From NCBI GenBank assembly GCA_021845945.1, contig JAJZRD010000006.1, positions 1-47,983 of the forward strand: a DNA stretch of 47,983 nucleotides, read 5' to 3'. Origin of the DNA: Chloroflexota bacterium. GTDB lineage: Bacteria > Chloroflexota > UBA6077. Under the pieces are notes generated by a model. That model did no database searches, was not told the origin of the DNA, and saw only the letters and a program-made list of their open reading frames with translations. Made by a program: the position numbers and the translations under genes. Below are positions 1-7,343 of this stretch, in pieces; position 1 is the first letter of the stretch; each line of letters opens with the position of its first letter.

Positions 1-108
1 CTGACACCCGAGGGCGCGGCGTCGCTGGTGGTCGAGCACCTGATCAATCGCACTCGTGCTCGAAAAAGCCGGATGAAGCGTTCTCCCCAGCATCCAAACA
101 CATCCTAA
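1..108 (+). CDS. C-terminal fragment of an unidentified protein (cut by window edge)
   Basis: Frame 1 is open from the first base to TAA at 106-108 and would encode 35 residues beginning LTPEGAASLVVEHL. The first 17 codons have the G/C-rich third positions seen in the rest of the window, which favours this frame, but another frame is also open over this stretch. The second half is less G/C-rich and very basic, so a true C-terminus and read-through into the accessory patch cannot be told apart. No family is recognisable. It lies just upstream of, and in the same frame as, the small ORF at 139-300. Confidence 0.35.
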   Translation: MTPEGAASLVVEHLINRTRARKSRMKRSPQHPNTS

Positions 109-138
109 TGTGACATTGCCAAGTTAGGGTTCGGATCG

Positions 139-300
139 ATGTTCATCACCTACCGCAACATTGCAAACAGCTGTCCTCTTGCTCTGTGGTATGGAGACGA
201 AGCGTATCGGCCGCCCCATCCACTCGGCCGCTGGTACCCCCTGTTTCCGAGGAAGACTATGCGGCATGCAGCCCTTGATGAGAAGGAGATCCCGTTTTGA
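139..300 (+). CDS. Small hypothetical protein (53 aa) overlapping the NADAR gene
   Basis: An ATG at 139 opens a 53-codon frame that ends in TGA at 298-300. Its stop overlaps the TTG start of the NADAR gene at 297 (TTGA), an arrangement typical of translationally coupled partners. The product is rich in Trp, Tyr, Pro and Arg (for example ALWYGDEAYRPP and GRWYPLFPRK). I recognise no family. The Shine-Dalgarno before ATG 139 is weak (AGGG at 126-129). The third-position G/C content is low, like the NADAR gene. It could be a genuine small partner, the remnant C-terminus of a longer gene, or chance; the overlap and composition are the only support. Confidence 0.4.
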   Translation: MFITYRNIANSCPLALWYGDEAYRPPHPLGRWYPLFPRKTMRHAALDEKEIPF

Positions 301-974
301 AGCAGCCGCTAGAAGAACGTGCTTACGATCGCCGCAGCTGTGTCGTCTTCTGCAAGACGAACGAGAGATTTGGTGGACTGTCGAACATGGCAGGAGGCTA
401 TCCTCTCTGCGTCAACGGCGTGCGCATACTCACGTCGGAAGCACTCTATCAGGCTTGTCGGTTTCCCCTCATGCCGGAGGTACAGCGGACCATCATTGAG
501 CAGAGAAGCCCGATGACCGCAAAGATGAAAAGCAAGCCCCACCGGAGATGGTCCCGTGAAGATTGGGATAACGTTCGTGTATCCGTCATGCGGTGGTGCT
601 TGCGGGTGAAACTTGCCCAGAACTGGGACAGTTTCTCCGCACTCCTGGCGTCGACGGGTGAGCGCCTGATCGTGGAGGAGTCGCGCAGAGACGCGTTCTG
701 GGGAGCGAAGCCCGTGGGTGAGCACATGCTGATCGGCACAAACGTTCTCGGATGTCTGCTGATGGAGGTTAGGAGAGACTACTTGGCGACTGGCAAGGGT
801 CGGCTCTGTGTCGTCGAACCGCTCGCTATCAAGGACTTCCTGCTGTATGGTCGCCCCATCGAGGCGGTCCAAGTTGAGTGTGAGGCTATTTGCGCGCCAG
901 CCGGCAAGGCGCATACGCGGAATCAGAACCCGATGCTTCCGTTGGAGGGGTTCGAAGACGCGCGCATCGACTGA
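297..974 (+). CDS. NADAR family protein (ADP-ribose-linked N-glycosidase)
   Basis: NADAR (YbiA/DUF1768) proteins cleave N-glycosidic bonds in ADP-ribose-linked or riboflavin-pathway intermediates. Some remove ADP-ribose from guanine in DNA and act as the antitoxin to DarT-type toxins. The 225-aa product has the family blocks in order: TNERFGGLSNMA near residues 21-32, SEALYQACRFP near 49-59, a long MRWCLRVKLAQN helix, then RDAFWGAKP and GTNVLG near 130-150. The TTG start is supported by AAGGAG at 283-288. The gene overlaps the 53-aa ORF upstream and has visibly lower G/C content and less biased codons than the rest of the window, suggesting horizontal acquisition. No DarT-like toxin is visible, but the upstream side is cut off by the window edge. 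The roughly 50 residues after the NADAR core have no assigned role. Confidence 0.85.
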   Translation: MKQPLEERAYDRRSCVVFCKTNERFGGLSNMAGGYPLCVNGVRILTSEALYQACRFPLMPEVQRTIIEQRSPMTAKMKSKPHRRWSREDWDNVRVSVMRWCLRVKLAQNWDSFSALLASTGERLIVEESRRDAFWGAKPVGEHMLIGTNVLGCLLMEVRRDYLATGKGRLCVVEPLAIKDFLLYGRPIEAVQVECEAICAPAGKAHTRNQNPMLPLEGFEDARID

Positions 975-1150
975 GGGTATGGTCGCGACATAAGCGTACC
1001 TGGTGCCTGATGGTCTACTACGTCCCCGGACAAGACTCCTAACGGGAAACGCATCCCCACCAGGCGCACTGGCAGAACAGGAGTCGGAGTCAAGCTGCAT
1101 GGAGATTGCCGGGGCAGTTCTCCGGATGCGAATCGAGGATGGATGCCCAG

Positions 1151-1200
1151 TGGCCCGAGGCTAAAGCCATCGGGCTGAAAAGACGAAGCTCTTCGGGCTG
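1151..1200. repeat. Left REP-like inverted repeat of the Y1 transposase unit
   Basis: About 50 bp holding two hairpins: an outer GCCCGA/TCGGGC stem enclosing GGC-TAAA-GCC, and a second stem, AGCTC/GGGCT-like, around the CGAAG core. Its reverse complement recurs nearly perfectly at 1672-1721, on the other side of the transposase gene. REP-type palindromes flanking a RAYT gene in inverted orientation are a known arrangement (REPtron). Confidence 0.8.
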
Positions 1201-1221
1201 AGTCGAGCGGGGGAGCCGCAC

Positions 1222-1653
1222 ATGACCTACTGGCGGCTGTTCTACCACGTGGTCTGGGCTACCAAGAATCGGGAGCCACTGATTCATCCTGACTTGGCGC
1301 GAGACCTGTGGAGGGTGATTGCCGGCAAGGCAACTGCGTTGGATGCCCTCGTCCACGCAGTTGGAGGCACTGAGGATCATGTGCATGTGGTGGCTTCGGT
1401 GCCACCGCGACTGGCATTGTCCGAGTTCGTGGCTCAATTGAAGGGCGGCAGCTCCCACTTTGCCAACCACAAGCTGGCGCCGTCCGAGCCATTTGGCTGG
1501 CAAGCCGAATACGGAATCCTGTCGTTCGATGGGAAGCAACTGGACAGGATGGTCAGGTACGTAAAGGATCAACGGCAACACCATCTGGACCGCACAACAG
1601 TCCCGATCCTCGAGAGGGCGGCTGCCGATGAGCTGGAGGGTCGAGGAGCATGA
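1222..1653 (+). CDS. REP-associated tyrosine (Y1/HUH) transposase, IS200-like
   Basis: This family makes single-strand cuts at hairpin-containing ends using one tyrosine and an HUH metal site. The 143-aa product begins with the typical HVVWATKNREPLI strand (residues 9-21). It carries the HUH motif in DHVHVVASVP near residue 54 and the GGSS turn near 76. The likely catalytic Tyr lies in MVRYVKDQRQHH near residue 115. Length fits the IS200/RAYT group (about 130-165 aa). ATG 1222 follows GGGGGAG at 1209-1215. The gene stands alone between two inverted copies of a roughly 50-bp double-hairpin repeat, with a third hairpin at 1771-1793. That favours a REP-associated TnpA over a free IS200, whose ends are not inverted repeats of each other. 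No accessory TnpB is present. The gene appears intact. Confidence 0.88.
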   Translation: MTYWRLFYHVVWATKNREPLIHPDLARDLWRVIAGKATALDALVHAVGGTEDHVHVVASVPPRLALSEFVAQLKGGSSHFANHKLAPSEPFGWQAEYGILSFDGKQLDRMVRYVKDQRQHHLDRTTVPILERAAADELEGRGA

Positions 1654-1671
1654 ACGACGCGGCTCCGGTCC

Positions 1672-1721
1672 CAGCCCGAAGGGCTTCGTCTTTTCAGCCC
1701 GATGGCTTTAGCCTCGGGCTG
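1672..1721. repeat. Right REP-like inverted repeat of the Y1 transposase unit
   Basis: Reverse-complement match to 1151-1200 with only about three differences over 50 bp. It contains AGCCC-GAA-GGGCT and the GCCCGA/TCGGGC hairpin with GGC-TTTA-GCC inside. It starts about 20 bp after the transposase stop. Confidence 0.8.
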
Positions 1722-1770
1722 GCCTTGCCTGCTGGTTGTGCCTACTCTGAGGCTCGGGGTACATGGAACG

Positions 1771-1793
1771 GCCCGACGGCTTTAGCCCCGGGC
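1771..1793. repeat. Third, solitary REP-like hairpin
   Basis: A 23-bp copy of the core hairpin (GCCCG ... GGCTTTAGCC ... CGGGC), differing at two bases from the 1672-1721 core. It lies 50 bp downstream of the inverted pair and about 95 bp before the exonuclease start. Confidence 0.65.
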
Positions 1794-1888
1794 GTTTGTG
1801 CAAGGGCATCGACACCGTGCACAATCCTCAGCACCGCCGTGAGGCCGGCTCTGCAGTCGACGCCCCTCGTCGCCGGAAGGGCCACCCA

Positions 1889-3193
1889 ATGACCTCCGAC
1901 GACCTCCGCGCTCGCATGGCCCGCCTCGGCTACCAACTGAAGACCGGTGCGACCCTCCAGAGTGGCGAGGAGGCTCCTCCATCGGGACAGCCCTCACCCC
2001 GACCCTCTCCCCTTGGGAGAGGGGGGTACACCATCGACCGGGTGGTGGAGGGCAGCTACCTCTCCACCCCATGCGGCGACTGCTTCGTCGCGGAGCAGCA
2101 CCACCCCGCCGGGCACCCCCACGGATCCTACCGGCTGGAGGAGGCCCTGGAGGTGGATCCCGAGCAGCTCTCATGGCTGGGTAGGGACCCCCGGCTGGCA
2201 GGGCTAGACCTCTCCCGCTGCGCCTTCCTGGACACGGAGACCACGGGGCTCGCGGGGGGCACCGGCACCTACGCCTTTCTGGTGGGCCTCGGTTACTTCG
2301 AGGGAAGCCGCTTCGTCGTCCGGCAGTTCTTCATGGAGGACTTCGACGCGGAAGAAGCGGCCCTCCACGCCGTGGCCGAGGCGCTGGCGCCGCTCGGGGG
2401 AGTGGTCACCTTCAACGGCAAGGCCTTCGACCTCCCGCTGCTGGAGACCCGCTTCCAGATGCTCCGCCGCCCCTTCCCGCTGAGGGGTCTTCCCCACCTG
2501 GACCTGCTCTTCCCCTCCCGGCGGCTGTGGCGGAATCGACTGGAGAGCTGCGCCCTCTCCTCCCTGGAGGTCGAGATCCTGGGGGTGGAGCGGGAGGGGG
2601 ACGTCCCCGGCTGGCTGATACCGGGCCTCTACTTCAGCTACCTCCAGAGTCGCGACGCTCGCCCCCTGGCCGCCGTCTTCGAGCACAACCGGCAGGACCT
2701 GCTCTCCCTGGCCACCCTGGCCACCCGCCTGGCCCGCCAGTACGCGGACCCCTTCCATCCCCAGATGGAGGACCCCAGGGACCTCGCCGCCCTGGGGGTC
2801 ATCTTCGAGGGGTTGGAGATGGTGGATCGGGCCGCCCTCTGCTACGAGCGGGCCGTGGAGCTGTCCCCGTCGGGCGAGCCGCGCGGCCGGGCGATGCTGC
2901 GGTTGGGAAACCTGTACAAGCGGTTGAGACTGCGACAGGACGCCGTCGAGATCTGGCGGAAGCTTGCCGCTGCCGGCCACGCCTACACCCTGGTCGCCTA
3001 CCTGGAGATGGCCAAGCACTACGAGCACGTGGCCAGGGATTACCTGCAGGCGGAGCGGATCATCCTCCAGGCCCTGTCGGCCCTGGAGCTGCGAGCGGCG
3101 AGGGCCGAGCCGTGGCGGCTGGAGCGGGAGCGGCAGGATCTGGAGCACCGGCTGGCCCGGCTGCGCCGCAAGCTGAACAGGAACCCTTTGTAG
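1889..3193 (+). CDS. RNase H-like (YprB-type) exonuclease domain protein with TPR repeats
   Basis: 434 aa. Residues about 110-285 form a DEDD-type RNase H-like exonuclease fold of the YprB group: CAFLDTETTGLAGG (first acidic pair), VVTFNGKAFDLPLLETR (second motif) and EHNRQDLLSL (final His/Asp). Residues about 290-434 are helical and TPR-like (LGVIFEGLEMVDRAALCYERAVEL). Nucleic-acid cleavage is the family inference; the substrate is unknown. ATG 1889 follows GGAAGG at 1875-1880; the frame extends upstream, but into the transposase-flanking repeats. Residues about 33-45 (SPRPSPLGRGG) are encoded by a palindromic repeat at 1991-2026 inserted in frame. The stop codon TAG (3191-3193) is supplied by the GTAG end of another palindromic element. 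A predicted-hydrolase role unrelated to nucleic acids cannot be excluded. Confidence 0.8.
   Translation: MTSDDLRARMARLGYQLKTGATLQSGEEAPPSGQPSPRPSPLGRGGYTIDRVVEGSYLSTPCGDCFVAEQHHPAGHPHGSYRLEEALEVDPEQLSWLGRDPRLAGLDLSRCAFLDTETTGLAGGTGTYAFLVGLGYFEGSRFVVRQFFMEDFDAEEAALHAVAEALAPLGGVVTFNGKAFDLPLLETRFQMLRRPFPLRGLPHLDLLFPSRRLWRNRLESCALSSLEVEILGVEREGDVPGWLIPGLYFSYLQSRDARPLAAVFEHNRQDLLSLATLATRLARQYADPFHPQMEDPRDLAALGVIFEGLEMVDRAALCYERAVELSPSGEPRGRAMLRLGNLYKRLRLRQDAVEIWRKLAAAGHAYTLVAYLEMAKHYEHVARDYLQAERIILQALSALELRAARAEPWRLERERQDLEHRLARLRRKLNRNPL
1991..2026. repeat. Palindromic CTCTCCC/GGGAGAG element inside the exonuclease gene
   Basis: CCCTCACCCCGACCCTCTCC followed by CCTTGGGAGAGGGGGG, an imperfect hairpin. 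Related copies occur at 24077-24112 and 27330-27366. Here it is translated as SPRPSPLGRGG without breaking the frame. Confidence 0.75.
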
Positions 3194-3255
3194 GAGCCGG
3201 CTCCTGCCGGCGATGGCCCGGGCAGACGGGTCGCCGACGGCAGCCGGCTCCCACG
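3190..3255. repeat. GTAG-ended palindromic element after the exonuclease gene
   Basis: The outer arms are GTAGGAGCCGGCT and AGCCGGCTCCCAC, imperfect inverted repeats about 66 bp end to end. The first 25 bases recur at 39984-40008. The initial GTAG provides the stop codon of the exonuclease. Confidence 0.7.
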
Positions 3256-3315
3256 GATGACGGACCGAGGCGGCATCTGCTAACATGCTGCAACGAACCT
3301 CTCTAGGAGCGTCAA

Positions 3316-3669
3316 ATGGGACGACGGGAAGCCGATGGGACCGTGCTGGTGTTGGATGCGGCCACCCTGGGCCGTGGCGACGATGAGTTGGGTGCCCAGC
3401 TGATGGTGAACTTTCTGCGCACCATCGCCTTTCGGGACGAGCTGCCTGGGACGGTGGTGTGCTACAACGGCGGAGTGAAGCTGGCCGAGTGGGGCTCTCC
3501 CGCGGTTCCGATGCTGGAAGCCCTGGCCCAGAAGGGCGCGGAGATCGTCCTGTGCGGCACCTGCGTCAACCACTTCCAACTCACGGAGCGGCTGGCCCTG
3601 GGGCGGGTCAGCAACATGCAGGAGATCGTGGATCTCTTGATGAAGGCCGAGCGCACCATCTACCTGTAG
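3316..3669 (+). CDS. DsrE-like domain protein, similar to the C-terminal half of YedF
   Basis: 117 aa. The blocks LDAATLGRGDDELGAQLM, CYNGGVKL, GAEIVLCGTCVNHF and GRVSNMQEIVDLL match the DsrE-like half of YedF proteins, which are linked to sulfur/selenium metabolism. The N-terminal TusA-like half found in full YedF (about 200 aa) is absent, so this is a stand-alone DsrE domain. It keeps a conserved cysteine pair in LCGTC (near residues 77-80). ATG 3316 follows TAGGAG at 3305-3310. The Fe-S protein gene begins 32 bp downstream, so the two probably share a transcript. A role in persulfide handling is inferred, not shown. Confidence 0.75.
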   Translation: MGRREADGTVLVLDAATLGRGDDELGAQLMVNFLRTIAFRDELPGTVVCYNGGVKLAEWGSPAVPMLEALAQKGAEIVLCGTCVNHFQLTERLALGRVSNMQEIVDLLMKAERTIYL

Positions 3670-3701
3670 GGACGGAACCAGGACTAAAAGGGGGGCGATT
3701 G

Positions 3702-4790
3702 TTGGACGACAGCTACGCTCGGTTGGCCTCAGCCCTGGATGCCCTGCCCAACGGCTTTCCCCGCACCCCCGGCGGCAAAGAGATCCGCATTCTCCAGAAG
3801 ATCTTCACCCCCGAGGAGGCCTTCCTGGCCTCCCATCTGACGGGCCAGATGGAGCTCCCCGACGCCATCGCCCCACGGATGGGGCTGCCGCCGGAGCAGG
3901 TAGCCGTCCGGTTGAAGGCCCTGGCGAAGCGGGGGATGGTCTGGCTGGATCTGGACCGCCAGGCCCGATCGTGGCGCTTCCGCCTCGCCCCCTTCATAGT
4001 GGGGATGTACGAGGCGTCGCTGGAGATCATGGACCACGAGTTGGCCCACCTGGTGGAGGACTACATGGTCGAGGGGGGCGCCGAGGGGATCATGCGACCG
4101 GAACCGGCCCTCCACCGGGTCGTTCCGGCGCGGCTGGCTCTGCCCTCCGAGTGGGTGCTGCCCTACGAGGACGTGCTGCAGATCCTGGATCAGGCCAGGA
4201 ACTTCTCGGTGCGGGAGTGCATCTGCCGGGTGCAGCGGGATCACATCGGCCGCCAGTGCGGCTTCCCCACCCACAACTGCCTCACCTTCTCCGGTTTCGG
4301 CCGACCTCCGGGACCGAAGGACATCTCCAAAGCCGAGGCGCTGGCCTTGCTGGAGGAATGCGAGGAGATCGGGCTGGTCCACACCGTCAGCAACGTGGTC
4401 AAGGACGTCTACTACGTCTGCAACTGCTGTGGCTGCTGCTGCGGGATCCTGAGGGGGGTCACCGAGCGGGGCATCGAGAACTCGGTGGCCAAGGCCACCT
4501 ATCACGCCCAGGTCGATGCCGAGCGGTGCACCGGGTGCGGGAGCTGCACGAAGAGGTGCCAGGTGGGTGCGGTGGCTGAGGTGGAGGGGATCGCGGTGGT
4601 GGATGCGAGCCGCTGCATCGGCTGCGGCCTCTGCGTCACCGGCTGCTCGACCGGTGCGGCGACCCTCCAGAAGAGGCCCGACTGGGAGTCCATACATCCG
4701 CCGGAGAGCTTCGCCGACTGGGAGCACCAGCGGCTGCATCGACGGGAGCGACTGGCAACCAGCGACTGGAAACTAGAGACTAGCAACTAG
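3702..4790 (+). CDS. Winged-helix/4Fe-4S ferredoxin domain protein
   Basis: 362 aa. Residues about 25-95 look like a winged-helix segment (ILQKIFTPEEAFLASHLTG ... RLKALAKRGMVW). The middle third holds scattered Cys (RECICRVQ, HNCLTF) and an unusual run, CNCCGCCCGIL, near 245. The C-terminal third has two classical ferredoxin motifs, CTGCGSCTKRC and CIGCGLCVTGC, each able to bind a 4Fe-4S cluster. The start is taken as TTG 3702, preceded by AAGGGGGGC; no ATG fits. An electron-transfer or redox-sensing role is inferred; related proteins are annotated only as ferredoxin-like. The last 12 residues (LATSDWKLETSN) are encoded by a repeat-rich stretch at 4749-4858, so the native C-terminus was probably altered by insertion. 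Confidence 0.75.
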   Translation: MDDSYARLASALDALPNGFPRTPGGKEIRILQKIFTPEEAFLASHLTGQMELPDAIAPRMGLPPEQVAVRLKALAKRGMVWLDLDRQARSWRFRLAPFIVGMYEASLEIMDHELAHLVEDYMVEGGAEGIMRPEPALHRVVPARLALPSEWVLPYEDVLQILDQARNFSVRECICRVQRDHIGRQCGFPTHNCLTFSGFGRPPGPKDISKAEALALLEECEEIGLVHTVSNVVKDVYYVCNCCGCCCGILRGVTERGIENSVAKATYHAQVDAERCTGCGSCTKRCQVGAVAEVEGIAVVDASRCIGCGLCVTGCSTGAATLQKRPDWESIHPPESFADWEHQRLHRRERLATSDWKLETSN

Positions 4791-4858
4791 TGACTGGAGA
4801 ATGCGACTCTCCGTATCGGCGGTTCCTGCCTCCAGTCCCTAGTCTCCAGTTTCTAGCC
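4749..4858. repeat. Degenerate ACTGGAGACTAG-type inverted repeat array
   Basis: Tandem variants of GACTGGAAACTAGAGACTAG on one side (4749-4796) face the reverse-complement series CTCCAGTCCCTAGTCTCC on the other (4831-4858). Together they form a large imperfect hairpin. The left arm is translated as the C-terminus of the Fe-S protein; the right arm abuts the infA stop. Confidence 0.65.
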
Positions 4859-4860
4859 TC

Positions 4861-5082
4861 TCACTTCGTGTATCGGTAGACGATCCGGCCGCGGGTCAGA
4901 TCGTAGGGGGACAGCTCCACCTTGACCCGATCGCCCGGGAGGATGCGGATGAAGAACTTGCGCATCTTCCCGGAGGCATGGGCCAACACCTCGTGCCCGC
5001 CCTCCATCTGGACGCGGAAGGTCGCATTGGGCAGAGCCTCCACCACGACGCCTTCGACTTCGATAGCTTGCTCCTTCGGCAT
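4861..5082 (-). CDS. infA: Translation initiation factor IF-1
   Basis: 73 aa, the family's normal length. The S1/OB-fold signature is complete: [44 protein letters not shown] and [17 protein letters not shown]-1 binds the ribosomal A site during initiation with IF-2 and IF-3. ATG 5082 is preceded by AAGGAA. The gene is monocistronic here, away from the usual ribosomal-protein and secY operon. The frame extends upstream, but only through a hairpin and non-conserved sequence, so the longer start is rejected. Confidence 0.97.
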   Translation of the reverse strand: MPKEQAIEVEGVVVEALPNATFRVQMEGGHEVLAHASGKMRKFFIRILPGDRVKVELSPYDLTRGRIVYRYTK

Positions 5083-5193
5083 AGCGTTCCTTTCTGCACG
5101 GATAGGGGCTTCAGCTCGCTGCCCCTCTTCGCGTCGAACATCTCTCCTTAGTTTAGCACGCGCTGGGGATACTTGCCCCCAGCAGACGGAATA

Positions 5194-5217
5194 GGGCCAC
5201 CGTTGGAGCGGTGGCCC
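5194..5217 (-). terminator. Hairpin downstream of the ferritin-like gene
   Basis: GGGCCACCG and CGGTGGCCC pair perfectly (9 bp, 6-nt loop), 14 bp past the ferritin-like stop. The T-tract after it is poor (TATTCC), so termination is plausible but not certain. Confidence 0.5.
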
Positions 5218-5230
5218 CATTCAATCCTCC

Positions 5231-5644
5231 CTACTTCAGCAGATCCCGGAAGGTCTTGTGGTGATCCTCCTCCGCCTCCAGGACCCCCTCGAACAGTATC
5301 CTGGTCACCGGATCGCGGTCCTCGATGGAGAGGCGGATCCCCTCCCGATAGAGAGTGATGGCCTCCTCCTCGGCCTTCAGGTCGGCCTCGATCATCTGCT
5401 TCAGGCTGCCGCCCTCGGCGATGGGGTCCGGCTTGGTGGTCGGCACGCCGCCCAGGTAGTCCAGCCTCTCCGCGAACTGCTCGGCGTGCTTCATCTCCAC
5501 GATGGCGATCTCGCGAAAGATGTCCTTGACGGCCGGGGACTCCAGTCCGACGGCCATGACGTGGTGCCACATGTACTGGATGGATACCTGCAGCTCCCGC
5601 GCTATGGATTGATTCAGGACGTCCAGCAACCGTTGCTCAGCCAC
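5231..5644 (-). CDS. Ferritin-like (bacterioferritin-type) diiron protein
   Basis: 137 aa forming a four-helix bundle. Helix 1 has ARELQVSIQYMWHH (metal-ligand Glu), helix 2 has IAIVEMKHAEQF (ExxH) and helix 4 has LEAEEDHHKTF (ExxH), the diiron ligand pattern of bacterioferritin/DPS-like proteins. It probably oxidises Fe(II) for storage or detoxification in the cytoplasm. The usual haem-binding Met of bacterioferritin is not obvious. The start is set at GTG 5644 because GGAAGGAG lies 8 nt upstream; a TTG at 5662 would place the start over this ribosome site. It is slightly shorter than classical bacterioferritin (about 155 aa). Confidence 0.85.
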   Translation of the reverse strand: MAEQRLLDVLNQSIARELQVSIQYMWHHVMAVGLESPAVKDIFREIAIVEMKHAEQFAERLDYLGGVPTTKPDPIAEGGSLKQMIEADLKAEEEAITLYREGIRLSIEDRDPVTRILFEGVLEAEEDHHKTFRDLLK

Positions 5645-5702
5645 TACTGCCACTCCTTCCAATTCGTCTTTGCCGTTGGGGGGACCTCTCGCGAAAATCG
5701 TT

Positions 5703-5720
5703 GCCCCGTCTCGACGGGGC
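5703..5720 (-). terminator. GC hairpin upstream of the ferritin-like gene
   Basis: GCCCCGT/ACGGGGC, 7-bp stem with a 4-nt loop. On the minus strand it is followed by AACGATTTTCG. It lies between hisG and the ferritin-like gene and could terminate hisI-hisG transcripts or be part of the ferritin leader. Confidence 0.4.
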
Positions 5721-5754
5721 CCTCAGCCACTTCATACTACAAGATGGGGTAGAA

Positions 5755-5797
5755 AGAAGTAAAGCCAGGCAGCGCTTGCCCACCTAGCTTTACTTCT
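5755..5797 (-). terminator. Hairpin downstream of hisG
   Basis: Perfect 11-bp arms AGAAGTAAAGC/GCTTTACTTCT, 21 nt apart, start 15 bp after the hisG stop. On the minus strand the distal arm runs into TTCTTTCT, giving a modest U-rich tail. Likely the hisG terminator, although it could be another mobile palindrome. Confidence 0.55.
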
Positions 5798-5811
5798 GCT
5801 GTCTATCGAGC

Positions 5812-6690
5812 CTACAGGACGATCTTGGAGATCGGCAGCTCGAGGATGTCCTCGGCGCCGGCGGCTTTCAGGCGGGGGATGATCAGGTTAACCTCGGACT
5901 TCACCGCCACCGCCTCGACTGCATAGTAGCCGGTGCCGTACAGGCGGGAGACGGTCGGAGATTTCATGCCTGGCAGCACGTCCACCACCTTCTGGAGATT
6001 CTCCTCGTGGACGTTCAGCTTGATCAGCACCTTCCCCCGGGCCGTGAGCACCCCGGTCAACAGCGTCTGGATCTCCTCGATCTCCTGCCGCTTGGCGGGA
6101 TCCTCGTAGGACTGGCGGTTGGCGATCAGCTGGGTGCTGGACTCCAGCAGGACGGCGATGATCTGCATCCCGTTCTTCCGGAGGGTGGAGCCGGTCTCGG
6201 TGACCTCCACCACGGCGTCGGCGATCTCCGGCACCTTGGCCTCGGTGGCGCCGTAGGAGAGCTGCACCTCCACCGGGATCCCCAGCTGCTCGAAGAATCG
6301 GCGGGTGATGTTGGGATACTCGGTGGAGATCCGGCTGCCGGCGGGCATCTGCTCCGGCTTGTCGACGCCGCTCTCCTTGGATACGGCCAGGACGATCTTC
6401 ACAGGGGCGCCGACCCCCTGCTTGTTGTAGGCCATGTCCATGATCCGGACGGCGTCGCTCCCCGTTTCGACGATCCAGTCGAGGCCGGTGATACCCAGGT
6501 CGAAGTAGCCCTTCTGCACGTAGCCCCCGATCTCCTGGGGCCGGAGAACCTTCACCCGGCCGATGCGGGGGTCGCTGATGGTGACGTTGTACTCCCGGTC
6601 GCTGCCTCTCCTCACCGGCAGGTCGGCCTGCTCGAACAGCTTGAGGGTTTGTTCCTCAAGGCTCCCCTTGGGCAGTACTAGATTAAGCAT
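5812..6690 (-). CDS. hisG: ATP phosphoribosyltransferase, long form (HisG)
   Basis: First step of histidine biosynthesis: condensation of ATP with PRPP. The 292-aa length and C-terminal ACT-like regulatory region (about residues 215-292, [20 protein letters not shown]) identify the long, histidine-feedback-regulated form that needs no HisZ. The catalytic region shows [35 protein letters not shown] and [13 protein letters not shown] (the PRPP-binding loop). The ATG overlaps the hisI stop by 8 nt (ATGCTTAA), so the two are translationally coupled. The other his genes are not in the window. Confidence 0.96.
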   Translation of the reverse strand: MLNLVLPKGSLEEQTLKLFEQADLPVRRGSDREYNVTISDPRIGRVKVLRPQEIGGYVQKGYFDLGITGLDWIVETGSDAVRIMDMAYNKQGVGAPVKIVLAVSKESGVDKPEQMPAGSRISTEYPNITRRFFEQLGIPVEVQLSYGATEAKVPEIADAVVEVTETGSTLRKNGMQIIAVLLESSTQLIANRQSYEDPAKRQEIEEIQTLLTGVLTARGKVLIKLNVHEENLQKVVDVLPGMKSPTVSRLYGTGYYAVEAVAVKSEVNLIIPRLKAAGAEDILELPISKIVL

Positions 6691-7108
6691 TGATAACCTC
6701 CTCGAAGAAGCAGCTTCGGGCGCCGGTGTGGCAGGTGGGACCCTTGGGCTCCGCCTCCACCAGCACCGTGTCCTGGTCGCAGTCTATCCATAGCCGCTCC
6801 ACGCGGAGGAAGTTCCCCGAGGTCTCCCCCTTGGTCCAGAGGGTCTGGCGGGTGCGGCTCCAGAAGGTCACCATGCCGGTGCGCACCGTCTTCTCCCACG
6901 CCTCTGGGTTCATGAAGCCCACCATCAGCACCTCTCTGGTGCGGTGGTCCTGGACGATGGCGGGGACCAGTCCGCCCTGCTTATCGAAATCCAGCCGCGC
7001 CTCGGAGAAGTGGATGCGGTGATGCGGCTGCGCCACTTCGCCCCCCTCCGGTCGCGCTGTGGTATCCGTACCGGCCGTTGACCCTGGCTGTCTGACCTCT
7101 TCGCTCAC
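6683..7108 (-). CDS. hisI: Phosphoribosyl-AMP cyclohydrolase (HisI)
   Basis: Third histidine step, opening the adenine ring of PR-AMP. The 141-aa product has [40 protein letters not shown] and the zinc/Mg region [23 protein letters not shown], with conserved Asp and Cys residues in place. It lacks the HisE domain of the fused HisIE form. The start is set at GTG 7108 with AAGGAGGAGG 6 nt upstream; an open frame continues 70 codons further but has no family similarity. The 25-residue N-terminal extension before the conserved core is variable in the family. Confidence 0.94.
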   Translation of the reverse strand: MSEEVRQPGSTAGTDTTARPEGGEVAQPHHRIHFSEARLDFDKQGGLVPAIVQDHRTREVLMVGFMNPEAWEKTVRTGMVTFWSRTRQTLWTKGETSGNFLRVERLWIDCDQDTVLVEAEPKGPTCHTGARSCFFEEVINA

Positions 7109-7215
7109 CCGCTTCCTCCTCCTTATCGGCGCGATCCGCGGAAGGCGCGCCACGATGGTACTGAACGTAACGCTTATCATAACGAAATATGTGGAACTCG
7201 TGCAAAGGGAGGGAG

Positions 7216-7238
7216 TATAATACCCCCATGGGGTATAC
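7216..7238 (+). promoter_or_regulatory. -10 box overlapped by a G/C-tract operator (CsoR/CstR-like)
   Basis: TATAAT at 7216-7221 runs directly into ATACCCC-CAT-GGGGTAT (7220-7236), an inverted repeat of a C-tract and G-tract flanked by AT. Operators bound by the DUF156 family (CsoR, RcnR, CstR) have this form. It lies about 105 bp before DUF302, so a repressor here would block the DUF302-reductase operon. No DUF156 gene is in the window. Confidence 0.6.
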
Positions 7239-7343
7239 GCAGGACCGGGGCGCACTGGCCCTGCATCTACCTCCTGGTGGCACTGTCCATGCAAGAGAAA
7301 GTGGGACGGAGGTCCCAACGATAGATAGAAGGAGAAAGCCTCG

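Noticed and set aside
309..1100. Long minus-strand open frame (263 codons) opposite the NADAR gene
   Set aside because: It is the antisense shadow of a gene with clear NADAR motifs, and its translation matches no family.
1222..1653. Complete IS200/IS605 insertion sequence
   Set aside because: No TnpB, and the flanks are mutual inverted repeats of REP type rather than the unlike subterminal hairpins of IS200/IS605.
2204..3286. Minus-strand frame of 360 codons across the exonuclease
   Set aside because: Gln/Gly/Val-rich translation typical of the antisense of high-GC genes; the plus strand has conserved domains.
6007..6681. Plus-strand frame opposite hisG
   Set aside because: His/Leu/Gly/Asp-rich shadow; HisG on the other strand is unambiguous.
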